A DNA stretch of 34,497 nt. Source: a virus. A program made the position numbers and the translations under genes. The notes beneath the pieces are model-generated. The model ran no database searches and was not told the DNA's origin. It saw nothing but the letters and a program-made list of their open reading frames with translations. This document shows positions 7,877 through 15,957 of the stretch, in pieces (within the stretch, counting starts at the first letter, position 1; each line of letters begins with the position of its first letter). The stretch lies in the IMG/VR virus record IMGVR_UViG_3300031972_001555, positions 1 to 34,497 of that record; one strand, written 5' to 3'.

Positions 7877-8165
7877 TATTCCAGATCACATCAAGGATTG
7901 TATAGCAACGGAGCAAGGCAAGGTTCTAATGTACTGGCTTATGCTTGAATGTGGCTATGATAGAAATTTGCTAGACACAAATAATCCAAATAACACTCAG
8001 GTTCTAGCGGCGAAGCGTGGAGTGTATGCAAAATTGCGTGCATTAGCAGACCCGGAAGATTTGATAGATATAGAGTTTAGGTTTCAAATAAAGGAGGAAA
8101 ACCATGACCGAAGCAGCGGCACAAGACGTAACACCATCAACAAGTCAGGAATCAGTTCAAACTGA
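7848..8165 (+). CDS. Bbp19-like conserved phage protein
   Basis: The 105-aa protein has the pattern TEQGKVLMYWLMLECGYDRN ... VLAAKRGVYAKLRALAD, which I associate with the Bbp19 family found between portal and scaffold genes in BPP-1-like podophages. Function is unknown, and a minor assembly role is inferred from position. The gene is sandwiched, overlapping the portal end by 29 bases and the scaffold start by 62, so its C-terminal 20 residues are read in another frame of the scaffold gene. Confidence 0.7.
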   Translation: MQKRLLTKDNIPDHIKDCIATEQGKVLMYWLMLECGYDRNLLDTNNPNNTQVLAAKRGVYAKLRALADPEDLIDIEFRFQIKEENHDRSSGTRRNTINKSGISSN

Positions 8166-8925
8166 TACACGGCTAACAACAAGCGAGCCATCTAGTGACT
8201 TTGCTATTCCAGAAGCTTATGCAGGTAAGGGATGGGCAAATAATATTAAATCCACAGATGACTTATGGCGTGAGGTTGATACCCTTCAGCCTTTAATTGG
8301 TAAGAAATCAATACCTAATTCAGAAAGCAGTGAAGAGGAATGGGAGAATTTCTATTCTCAGCTACGCCCTGAAAGTACAGATGGGTATGATATAAAATTC
8401 CCAGAGGGTGCAGATGAGACACAAGTCAATCAAGAGGAGTTATCTCAATATAAAGATTTGTTTCACAAGGCAGGATTAACGCCACAGCAAGCGCAATTAC
8501 TATTCGATGGTGATCTTGCTATCCGTAATTCATCTATGCAGCAATCAGTTGAGCAGCAAGATGCTGAGTTTAAAGAAATGACACAAGGCGTATTTGGAGA
8601 TAAAGTAAATGAAGCCATTAAGGTATCCAACACTCTTTTGCAGACACTCCCTTCGGATCAGGCTGCAGCTATACAGCAATTGCCAAACGATCAGCTAGTA
8701 TCAGTCATGACGCTTTTAAACAATGTTCATAACAAGTATTCATCAGAAGATGTGCCAATGGGTGGTGATCAAGCACCTGCCAAAAGCCCTGAGGAGATAT
8801 CCAAGGCATTATTGGAAGCAAAGACTAAGCTGCGTGAGACTGATTTATTTAGCCCTGATTACAAAAGGCTTGAAAATGAGATTGATAAGCTCCGAGAACA
8901 GCATAGACGGGCGCATAATGGATAA
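8104..8925 (+). CDS. Capsid scaffold-type protein
   Basis: This 273-aa acidic protein has a disordered N-terminus rich in Ser/Thr/Gln, a conserved AYAGKGWANNIKSTDDLWREVD region (about 39-60), YDIKFPEG, a middle GLTPQQAQLLFDG, and a C-terminal charged helix ending IDKLREQHRRAHNG. This matches scaffolding proteins of T7/BPP-1-type phages, which guide coat assembly and are then expelled. Its start has a strong AAGGAGG site (8091-8097). It lies directly before the capsid gene, separated by a terminator and promoter. Confidence 0.8.
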   Translation: MTEAAAQDVTPSTSQESVQTDTRLTTSEPSSDFAIPEAYAGKGWANNIKSTDDLWREVDTLQPLIGKKSIPNSESSEEEWENFYSQLRPESTDGYDIKFPEGADETQVNQEELSQYKDLFHKAGLTPQQAQLLFDGDLAIRNSSMQQSVEQQDAEFKEMTQGVFGDKVNEAIKVSNTLLQTLPSDQAAAIQQLPNDQLVSVMTLLNNVHNKYSSEDVPMGGDQAPAKSPEEISKALLEAKTKLRETDLFSPDYKRLENEIDKLREQHRRAHNG

Positions 8926-8931
8926 TATACA

Positions 8932-8960
8932 GGGGCAGGGAAACTTGCCCCTTGTTTTTT
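8932..8960 (+). terminator. Rho-independent terminator after the scaffold gene
   Basis: GGGGCA at 8932-8937 pairs with TGCCCC at 8946-8951, followed by TTGTTTTTT. It separates the portal/scaffold transcript from a new capsid transcript. Confidence 0.8.
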
Positions 8961-8985
8961 ATGTGGGAATATATTACTATACGTT

Positions 8986-9015
8986 TTGACAGGTGGCCTT
9001 TATGGTCTGTCTATT
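8986..9015 (+). promoter_or_regulatory. Promoter for the major capsid gene
   Basis: A perfect TTGACA at 8986-8991 is followed, 18 bases on, by TCTATT at 9010-9015 (four of six). The predicted start near 9022 gives an 80-base leader to the capsid start at 9104. Placement just after a terminator suits a separately boosted capsid transcript. Confidence 0.55.
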
Positions 9016-9042
9016 AGAGGTGAGAATCCTTAGATAGAGTGT

Positions 9043-9055
9043 CCTGATTATCAGG
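9043..9055. promoter_or_regulatory. Palindrome in the capsid leader
   Basis: CCTGAT-T-ATCAGG is perfectly symmetric around base 9049. In RNA it could form a 5-bp hairpin with a 3-base loop in the capsid mRNA leader. As DNA it could be a protein site. Confidence 0.45.
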
Positions 9056-9103
9056 GTGGCACAATCGAATGATTTTGTTTTAACTGAAAAAAGGAAACTC
9101 GAT

Positions 9104-9988
9104 ATGGTACAATCCATCGATAATGCTTTGATAACCGAATTTAGTGAATCGGTTCATCACGAAGTCCAGCAAATGACTTCACAACTTAAACCCTACACAA
9201 TGATGAAACCAATGTCAGGCGATGTTTTCGCGTATGATGGTCTTGGACCAGTGGAAATGCGAGAAGTATCTGGCCGTGTTGTTAAAGCTGATTTTGACGA
9301 CATCGACCATACACGCCGTAAAATTTCAAGACAACGTTTTGTTCTTAACCTTCCAATTGATAGCTCAGATGTACGTGGTGCATTGCAAGACCCTCAATCA
9401 GAATATGCAAAGGCTGTTGCTGCTGCTGCTATGCGTAAATGGGATCAGGTTGCGGCTGCTGCTGCATTTGCAGATGTTCAGACAGACCGTGATTTTGAAA
9501 ACACAGTTACATTTGCTAATGATGGTGGTCTAACTGTTGATGCGACATCTGGCTTAACGTATGAAAAGCTTTTGGAAATTCAACAAAATTTCATTAACAA
9601 TAGTGTAGGAATGGACTCGAATGAGAAGTTATTCCTAGCCATTACAGGTAAGGAAAACACTGCTCTTATGGGTGAGACTGAATTGACAAGTGGCGACTTC
9701 GTTCGTGAATTGTCGGTTGATAAAGGTCGCATGGTTAAGGCAGCGGGTCTTGACTTGATCCACTTCCCTGCAAATGCTACAAACCCTGTTCTTGATGTTG
9801 CGAGTACAGTTCGCTCATGTATCGCTGCATCATCTCGCGGTATCTGTGTTGGTATGTCTAAGGATATGTCTATCACGGTAACAGAGCGTGATGACTACAT
9901 CGAGACAACTCAAGTTCAGGTTATCTTGGAGATGGGTGCTGTTCGTACAGAGGGCGCGTTAATCCAAAAAGTAACAACTACTGCATAA
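9104..9988 (+). CDS. Major capsid protein, BPP-1 type
   Basis: The start is set at ATG 9104 because AAGGA lies at 9091-9095, eight bases upstream, and because the resulting N-terminus (MVQSIDNALITEFSESVHHE) looks like that of related coat proteins. The longer frame from GTG 9056 has no well-spaced ribosome site. The 294-aa product has QQMTSQLKPYTM, DHTRRKISRQRFVLNLPIDS, an Ala-rich helix (YAKAVAAAAMRKWDQVAAAA), SRGICVGMSKDMSITV and a C-terminal EMGAVRTEGALIQKV, consistent with an HK97-fold shell protein. Next to it are a scaffold gene upstream and a cement-type gene downstream. Confidence 0.85.
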   Translation: MVQSIDNALITEFSESVHHEVQQMTSQLKPYTMMKPMSGDVFAYDGLGPVEMREVSGRVVKADFDDIDHTRRKISRQRFVLNLPIDSSDVRGALQDPQSEYAKAVAAAAMRKWDQVAAAAAFADVQTDRDFENTVTFANDGGLTVDATSGLTYEKLLEIQQNFINNSVGMDSNEKLFLAITGKENTALMGETELTSGDFVRELSVDKGRMVKAAGLDLIHFPANATNPVLDVASTVRSCIAASSRGICVGMSKDMSITVTERDDYIETTQVQVILEMGAVRTEGALIQKVTTTA

Positions 9989-10000
9989 GGAGATAAAATC

Positions 10001-10504
10001 ATGGCTGTAGAAGATAAATATGTAGATGCAGACCTAGCGGCAGGGAAACTTGCTAAAGGTGCTTTGTCTCAGGGTGCAGAAACTATTACAGTTGTTGCAA
10101 CTGTTGAGATTGCTGCTGGTGACGATGATGATTCGGTTTATCGCTTGTTTAAGAGCGTACCGAGTACATATGTTCCTGTAGAGATCACGATTGCTACTGA
10201 CGGTATTACTGGTGGTACTGATTATGATCTGGGACTATATGAAGTTGGTGTTGGTAAAGATGTAGTTGATGCTGATATCCTTATGGATGGTCAGACAATG
10301 GCATCTGCTCTAACACGAGCAACAGGTCATCAGCTTGGATTGCAAACAGTTGATATCGCTAATATCGGCAAGACACTTGGTGAGCTTGCTGTAATTGGCG
10401 CGGCAAGTGAAGCAATTGAATCTTACGATATCGCGCTAACTGCAAATACAGTTGGTACGGCTGCAGGGACTATCTCAGTTCTAGCGGTATTCGCACAAGG
10501 TTAA
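10001..10504 (+). CDS. Probable capsid cement/decoration protein
   Basis: This 167-aa, beta-rich, acidic protein directly follows the capsid gene, 12 bases on, with AAGGAG before its ATG. It has alternating hydrophobic strands (GAETITVVATVEIAAG, YVPVEITIATDG, GTISVLAVFAQG), consistent with a jelly-roll. The Bbp16 cement protein holds the same position in BPP-1-like phages. Its role in stabilising the shell is inferred from position and composition, and sequence similarity cannot be confirmed here. Confidence 0.65.
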   Translation: MAVEDKYVDADLAAGKLAKGALSQGAETITVVATVEIAAGDDDDSVYRLFKSVPSTYVPVEITIATDGITGGTDYDLGLYEVGVGKDVVDADILMDGQTMASALTRATGHQLGLQTVDIANIGKTLGELAVIGAASEAIESYDIALTANTVGTAAGTISVLAVFAQG

Positions 10505-10533
10505 AATAAGGGGGGATTAACTTCCCCCTTATT
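10505..10533. terminator. Strong hairpin after the cement gene, without T tract
   Basis: AATAAGGGGG at 10505-10514 pairs perfectly with CCCCCTTATT at 10524-10533 (10 bp, 9-base loop). CCTCACTTAAGGAG follows rather than a T run. It may be a weak terminator, an RNase processing site or a 3'-end stabiliser that lowers downstream tail-gene expression relative to capsid. Confidence 0.55.
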
Positions 10534-10554
10534 CCTCACTTAAGGAGTTATGTT

Positions 10555-11142
10555 ATGGCATCGTCAAAAGTTGATATTTGTAACCTTGCATTAGATTTGC
10601 TGCAAGTTGATGATCCGGTAACAGACATAGACAATCCCTCCACGAAAACAGAAGAATTATGCTCCAGATGGTACGATAATACGCGCAGAGAAGCGTTACG
10701 TGCTCATTCATGGAATTTTGCTATTAAGCGTGCGCAATTGGCGCAGGATTCAACATCGCCCGCATTTGGTTATTCGGCTGCATTTAATTTACCCGCTGAT
10801 TATATACGACTTATGTATGTCACATTAAATGATGTGAATGCTGAGCAGATTTTAGATCCTCAATCATATTCGGTTGAAGATGGTCAAATATTGATTGGTG
10901 GCATAAGAAGCGTAACACCAGACGCATTGAATATAGTTTATACATATGATGCGGATAATGTTCCGCGCTTTGATCCTTTGTTCACGGCTTATTTTTATAC
11001 ATTGCTTGCGCAGAACATGGCTTATTCAGCATCGCAGAGTAATACGAATATACAAAGAATTAATGGTCTTATGGATCAGATAGAATCAAAGGCCAAGGCG
11101 ATGGATGGGCAGGAATCCCCACCGCGCAGGCGTGAAAGCTAG
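10555..11142 (+). CDS. Tail tubular protein A-like head-tail adaptor
   Basis: The 195-aa protein starts SSKVDICNLALDLLQVDDPV and has CSRWYDNTRREALRAHSWNFAIKRAQLA, then FNLPADYIRLM and QMAYSASQSNTNIQ-type helices. This matches the T7 gp11 / gp4-like tail tubular A family, which docks under the portal. It has AAGGAG upstream of ATG 10555 and sits after the cement-gene hairpin, followed by the tubular B gene. Confidence 0.88.
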   Translation: MASSKVDICNLALDLLQVDDPVTDIDNPSTKTEELCSRWYDNTRREALRAHSWNFAIKRAQLAQDSTSPAFGYSAAFNLPADYIRLMYVTLNDVNAEQILDPQSYSVEDGQILIGGIRSVTPDALNIVYTYDADNVPRFDPLFTAYFYTLLAQNMAYSASQSNTNIQRINGLMDQIESKAKAMDGQESPPRRRES

Positions 11143-11193
11143 AGGGCATTTGCATCACGCAGTAGAGTTGGATCACATAGAAACCGAGATGGG

Positions 11194-11201
11194 TATATTA
11201 T
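11194..11201 (+). promoter_or_regulatory. Possible -10 region just before the tail tubular B start
   Basis: TATATTAT at 11194-11201 lies seven bases before ATG 11208. That ATG has no Shine-Dalgarno sequence (ATCTTTCC precedes it). No good -35 box is present at 16-18 bases; TTGGAT at 11168 is too far. The layout resembles the terminase start but is weaker. Confidence 0.25.
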
Positions 11202-11207
11202 CTTTCC

Positions 11208-13493
11208 ATGACCAGAGTAAATACACAGCAGACTAATTTTACGGCGGGAGAGTTAAGCCCTAAACTGTATGGTCGTTCTGATTTACAGGCGTATTTTAAT
11301 GGTGCGCGTAGGATTGAGAATTTCAGAGTAGATACAGCGGGGCAGGTTAGTTTTAGAACGGGGACGCAATATGTTGCAGGCACTAAGGATAACAACAAGC
11401 CTTTCTTGTATAAGTTCCAGTTCTCAGATATTCAGGCGTATATGCTTGAGTTCACAGAGGGTAATATACGAATTTATAAGGATAGGGGCGTAGTTACGAG
11501 CGGTGGTTCACCTGTAGATGTGACAGCACCTTATGAAGAAGAAGACTTGTTCGAATTGAAGTTTGCACAAGATGCGACTAATCTTTATATCGTGCATCCG
11601 AGACATAACCCAAGAAAGCTAACGAGAAGCTCAGATACATCATGGACGCTTTCATTGCATAGCCCTACAGGTTTAACTCCAGACTTTGGAAAGCAAGATA
11701 TTACAGATATAACGCAAGCAAATCCTGCCGTTGTTACTTATTCAGGTGATGATGACTTTGCCATAGGTGACTTGGTATTGATTGAAAATGTTGTAGGGAT
11801 GACAGAAGTAAACGGGAATTACTATGTTGTTTCCAATGTTAATACGGGCGCAAATACGTTTGAATTGAAAGATACAGATTCAACAAGTTTCACAGCTTAC
11901 ACAAGCGGCGGTGATTTATATAACGCCGATAACTTTCCAAGTGCCGTGACATTCTATGAGCAACGCCTAATATATGGCGGTAGCGTTATCAATCCTGAAA
12001 CATTGTGGTTTTCAGTAAGTGCTGATCCTGATGACTTTACAGTAGGTACAGATGCAACGGACGGCATTAAGTACACGGTGGCATCTGGTGAGGGTACGAA
12101 TAAAATCGAATGGATACGCGGTACACAGGATTTCCTTGCTATTGGTGGTTTCGATGATTTGTTAAAAGCAACAGGGGGAGAGGGTCAAGAAGCCATTGCA
12201 CCTAATCAGATATCTATTAAGCCAACGAATACGATTGGATGCGCGGATATAAATCCAGTATCAAAAGATCAGTATATTGCATTTATGCAGCGCAATGGCT
12301 TAACGCTTAGAACATTTGAGTATTTATCGATTGAGGGTATATATAGGCCAATAGATAGAAATATTGCAGCCGATCACATTACAAATTCAGGTGTGACACA
12401 GATTGCCCACCAAGAGGGCAGACCATCCTTAATAAGGTGTATAAAGTCAAATGGTGATGCTATTAATCTAACCTTAGAGCGCGAGCAAGAGGTTGCTGCT
12501 TGGCAACGTGATACAACGCAAGGAGAGTATATATCTTGCACATCTACATCGCGCATAGGTGAATTTGATGATGTCTGGTACGCAGTAAAGCGTGGTGATA
12601 ATTATTATATAGAATATGAAAACGATCAGGCTATTATTCCTGCTCGTGAAGATTATAACCTATCATCTGATGAGAGTGCGGATAATGATGTTTATTTACG
12701 TGCGCTAATGGAAGCGCAGCGCGGATATATTCATCTTGATAGCTCTCTTACATATGATGGTTCATTAGTTACGTCTGGCATTACCTTAACAATCGCCGCT
12801 GTGAGTGGTGCTGGTGTAACCTTTACCGCGTCAGGAGCTATCTTCTCAGCTTCTGACGTTGGTAGGGAAATCATCGTTAAGTCTGCCGATGGATCAGAAT
12901 ATGGAAGAGCAACTATTTCTTCTTTCCTCAATTCGGTTTCAGTAAGATGTGATATAGATTTAGAATTTTCTTCAGTAAATGTAAGTGAATGGTATTTGAC
13001 AGCTGATGAGATATCAGGGGCGGATCATCTAGACGGCTACACATGCGGCGTTGTTGTTGATGGTGCTATACATCCTGATGTTGAAGTATCTAGTGGAGCA
13101 GCGAATTTAAACACGCAAGCAGCTGTTATTCATATTGGTTTAAAATATTCTGGCCGTGTTGAGACTATGGACATCGAAGGCGGTGGAACAACGGGAACGG
13201 CTCAAAGTAAAAAGAAATCCGTTAATGAGGTTGGTTTCAGATTATGGAATACACTGGGCTTGGCTTGGGGTGTTCATCATTATAGCTTGGAGGATAGGCT
13301 CTTGCGTTCTTCTCTTGATACCATGGATAATCCACCTCCTTTATTTACGGGTGATGAAGTCTTAAAGATAAAAGATGTTGGTCGAAGAGATCAGCTTGGA
13401 TGGAGTAGATCAAAGCGTATAATTTTTGAGCAATCATTGGCATTACCTGCTAATATACAAATGGTTGTTCCTTATTTTAATGTGTCAAATTAG
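11208..13493 (+). CDS. Tail tubular protein B-like tail nozzle protein
   Basis: The 761-aa protein begins TQQTNFTAGELSPKLYGRSD, followed by YFNGARRIENFRVDTAGQVS and RTGTQYVAGT, the hallmark start of T7 gp12-like nozzle proteins. The rest is beta-rich, with AVTFYEQRLIYGGS and DFLAIGGFDDLLKATGG, repeated beta-propeller-like blades, and a C-terminal FNVSN. It forms the end of the short tail tube through which DNA passes. The ATG lacks a Shine-Dalgarno sequence. It ends 8 bases before the first ejection-protein gene. Confidence 0.9.
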   Translation: MTRVNTQQTNFTAGELSPKLYGRSDLQAYFNGARRIENFRVDTAGQVSFRTGTQYVAGTKDNNKPFLYKFQFSDIQAYMLEFTEGNIRIYKDRGVVTSGGSPVDVTAPYEEEDLFELKFAQDATNLYIVHPRHNPRKLTRSSDTSWTLSLHSPTGLTPDFGKQDITDITQANPAVVTYSGDDDFAIGDLVLIENVVGMTEVNGNYYVVSNVNTGANTFELKDTDSTSFTAYTSGGDLYNADNFPSAVTFYEQRLIYGGSVINPETLWFSVSADPDDFTVGTDATDGIKYTVASGEGTNKIEWIRGTQDFLAIGGFDDLLKATGGEGQEAIAPNQISIKPTNTIGCADINPVSKDQYIAFMQRNGLTLRTFEYLSIEGIYRPIDRNIAADHITNSGVTQIAHQEGRPSLIRCIKSNGDAINLTLEREQEVAAWQRDTTQGEYISCTSTSRIGEFDDVWYAVKRGDNYYIEYENDQAIIPAREDYNLSSDESADNDVYLRALMEAQRGYIHLDSSLTYDGSLVTSGITLTIAAVSGAGVTFTASGAIFSASDVGREIIVKSADGSEYGRATISSFLNSVSVRCDIDLEFSSVNVSEWYLTADEISGADHLDGYTCGVVVDGAIHPDVEVSSGAANLNTQAAVIHIGLKYSGRVETMDIEGGGTTGTAQSKKKSVNEVGFRLWNTLGLAWGVHHYSLEDRLLRSSLDTMDNPPPLFTGDEVLKIKDVGRRDQLGWSRSKRIIFEQSLALPANIQMVVPYFNVSN

Positions 13494-13501
13494 GTGAGAA
13501 T

Positions 13502-13948
13502 ATGGGAAAAAGTGCAGCAATAATTCTGGCGGGTATAAGCGCAGCAGCAGGCGTTGCGAGTGGTGTATCTGGTATGATGGCAAGCAAGCAGCAGGCCGAA
13601 GCCGCGCAAGAGCAAGCGGAAGCATCAGCAAGAGCGCAGGCACAAGAAAACATAGCTTTTGAAAAGCAGCAGAAATTACAATACTTAAAATCAGGTGTTG
13701 AGTTGAGCGGATCTCCTTTATTGGTTATGGCAGAAACGCGAAGGAAAGGATTAGAGAACATAGAAAACACTCTAGGCAGTGGGCAGCAGACAGCATCATC
13801 AGCTTTGGCTAGTGGTCGTAGCGCATTGTTTAGCGGCCTAACATCGGCGGCTAGTTCGGCAGCGGGTTCTTTCGGTGGGGAGAATATGGCAGGACAGGGC
13901 AGAACATTTAATCCGGCAACACAAGCACCATTGAGGAAACCTATATAA
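13502..13948 (+). CDS. Internal virion (ejection) protein, small
   Basis: The 148-aa protein has a hydrophobic N-terminal helix (ILAGISAAAGVASGVSGMMA), then a Gln/Ala-rich helix (QQAEAAQEQAEASARAQAQE) and a Ser/Ala/Gly-rich C-terminus. Length and character match the small ejection protein of T7-like phages (gp14 position), thought to span the outer membrane on DNA entry. AGGTGAG precedes the ATG. Its stop overlaps the next start (TAATG). The assignment rests on position and composition. Confidence 0.7.
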   Translation: MGKSAAIILAGISAAAGVASGVSGMMASKQQAEAAQEQAEASARAQAQENIAFEKQQKLQYLKSGVELSGSPLLVMAETRRKGLENIENTLGSGQQTASSALASGRSALFSGLTSAASSAAGSFGGENMAGQGRTFNPATQAPLRKPI

Positions 13949-15957
13949 TGGGCGTTATACCAAGATTCACACAAACAGTATTGCCAAGCGGGGCAGACTT
14001 GGGAGCAATCTCAAGGGCGCAACAGCCTTTTCAAGCCATAGGGCAAGCTGTGGAAGTAGCGCAGCAAATGAAGCAAGCAAAGGATACAACCTTTGTTAAT
14101 AAGCAATCCTCAGTTCTTGAGCGCGATGTTGATAATTTCTACGAGCAGAATAAGATTGACTTTCAGGGTGATCCAGATGCAGGAGTAGGCGCATTACAAA
14201 ACTTTATGCAAAGCCGATTTAGTGAGTTATCTCAAGATGCATCACCAGAAGCGCAATCACAATTCGCGCAGATAAAGCAGAATATAGAAGGGCAGTATTT
14301 ATCACGTTGGGGAAATTATGCACGCGAGCAGAATGTTAGGAATTTTGCAGCAGACTTTGACGAGACAGCGCAAAATATTGCTAATGTAGCGCGTAACGCG
14401 GGGAAGCGTGGAGAATCTCTTGATGAGCATCTTGCGTCACTTGATGCAAACCTTCTTGCAGGATCTACTTTTTTAGGTGAAACTGACTTAAAGAAGTTAG
14501 ACAAGGCATCACGTGAGCGAGTAACGGTTGAATATCTGGAAGGTGTAGGGGAGTCAAATCCTAACCAATTAAAGCAAATTGTAGAAGATTATGACCTTCC
14601 ATCAGACACCATACAGAGATTAGACGGCTATGCTGATAGACAGATTGCAAAGCGTGAAGCTGAGTTCCAAAGAGCGCAGGCCAAGGCAAGGCAAGAGACT
14701 TTAAACGGTATTGATCTTAGAATATTTGAAACTGGCGATATTAACAACGAGCAGTCCATAACATTCGATGATTTAGAAGCTATGGTTAATGATGGTCAAA
14801 TATCAGTACCACAATATATATCTCGAGCGACTGAGTTAGAAAAATCCTTAGATAAGCGCGAAAAAGAGCAAGACAATATCAATCTTATGGATTCTGTGAA
14901 CCGTGGTGATCTAGTGTTTAATCCAAATAATAAAGAGCATAAAAATGCCATGGATGATTACTATGAGAAAATATTCCTTCAAGCCGAACCTGATATCAAT
15001 GCAAAGGCTGATTTTGCAGTAAGTCGGAGTGCAATACCTTCTAAGCTAAAAAGTGAGATACAAGGCTCTTTATATTCTGGGACGAATGATGCAAAGGTTG
15101 AAGCTTCTAACTTTGTAAATAGCATTATTAATAGAAACCCTTCACTTGCAAGGCAGTTTAACGACCAAGATGTCGCATTATCTTCTAAGATATCAACAGC
15201 AGTCAATGCGGGTTTAAATGCAAGCGAAGCAGTAGAATTTGCACAAGCTCAAACAGTATTGAAGAACGATCCTATATACAAAGCTAGGAATAGTGTTTTT
15301 GCAAAGGAATCAGCAGACTTTAAAAAGGGCAAGCTTAACCAATTCTTTAGAAATGATCCAAACACTGCCCCGCCTGAGATGGCTTCGGAGTGGAAAACGC
15401 TCTATAGAAACTACGTTGTAACGCATGGCGTAGATGATGCGGAAGCGCAAGAGCTTGCATACTCTAAGATAAAATCGACATGGGGAGTGTCTAGGTTATC
15501 TGGTGATCCTGAATGGGTTAAGTATGCGCCTGAAATTATGTACAATGTTCCTGATGCTAGTGATGATTGGTTAGAAAACCATTTGAAAGAATTTACAGGC
15601 AAGGAAACATTAGAAAATGTAAATGTTATTGCAGATATAAGAACAGTTGCAAGCGGTGAGCCTGCTTATCAAGTAGTAAATCAAGTTGTTAAAGATGGGA
15701 ATTTATTCGTAGATACTCTTAAGGATGAGAATGGTAGCCCTGTATATTGGAAGCCTGATTACACAGAAACGAAAGAATATAAAGATCAGGCTAAGAAGTT
15801 TCAGGAGCAAAAAGCAAAAACATTGAAAGAGGCGGAGCGTCAAAGAAAGCGCAATCAAGAAATCATTCAGAAATTTGGAGATCTTATTCCTGAGAAGAAA
15901 ATCATTAAAGGGCCACGCGGTGAAATGGCGGTCAGAAGTATTAGAGAGGGGATGTAA
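13948..15957 (+). CDS. Internal virion (ejection) protein, middle
   Basis: This 669-aa, mainly helical protein starts with VIPRFTQTVLPSGADLGAIS. It has long charged helices (REAEFQRAQAKARQETLNG at about 236-254) and a Lys/Glu-rich C-terminal coiled coil (QEQKAKTLKEAERQRKRNQE). It lacks enzyme motifs. Position between the small and very large internal proteins corresponds to T7 gp15, part of the channel carrying DNA through the periplasm. It is translationally coupled on both sides by 1-base overlaps. Confidence 0.72.
   Translation: MGVIPRFTQTVLPSGADLGAISRAQQPFQAIGQAVEVAQQMKQAKDTTFVNKQSSVLERDVDNFYEQNKIDFQGDPDAGVGALQNFMQSRFSELSQDASPEAQSQFAQIKQNIEGQYLSRWGNYAREQNVRNFAADFDETAQNIANVARNAGKRGESLDEHLASLDANLLAGSTFLGETDLKKLDKASRERVTVEYLEGVGESNPNQLKQIVEDYDLPSDTIQRLDGYADRQIAKREAEFQRAQAKARQETLNGIDLRIFETGDINNEQSITFDDLEAMVNDGQISVPQYISRATELEKSLDKREKEQDNINLMDSVNRGDLVFNPNNKEHKNAMDDYYEKIFLQAEPDINAKADFAVSRSAIPSKLKSEIQGSLYSGTNDAKVEASNFVNSIINRNPSLARQFNDQDVALSSKISTAVNAGLNASEAVEFAQAQTVLKNDPIYKARNSVFAKESADFKKGKLNQFFRNDPNTAPPEMASEWKTLYRNYVVTHGVDDAEAQELAYSKIKSTWGVSRLSGDPEWVKYAPEIMYNVPDASDDWLENHLKEFTGKETLENVNVIADIRTVASGEPAYQVVNQVVKDGNLFVDTLKDENGSPVYWKPDYTETKEYKDQAKKFQEQKAKTLKEAERQRKRNQEIIQKFGDLIPEKKIIKGPRGEMAVRSIREGM

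Noticed and set aside
9056-9058. GTG start for the capsid protein
   Set aside because: No spaced ribosome site. ATG 9104 has AAGGA at eight bases and gives a more typical coat N-terminus.
13477-13974. 165-codon open frame on the minus strand opposite the small ejection protein
   Set aside because: Shadow of the Ala/Gln-rich plus-strand gene. The plus frame has a ribosome site, correct context and virion-type sequence.
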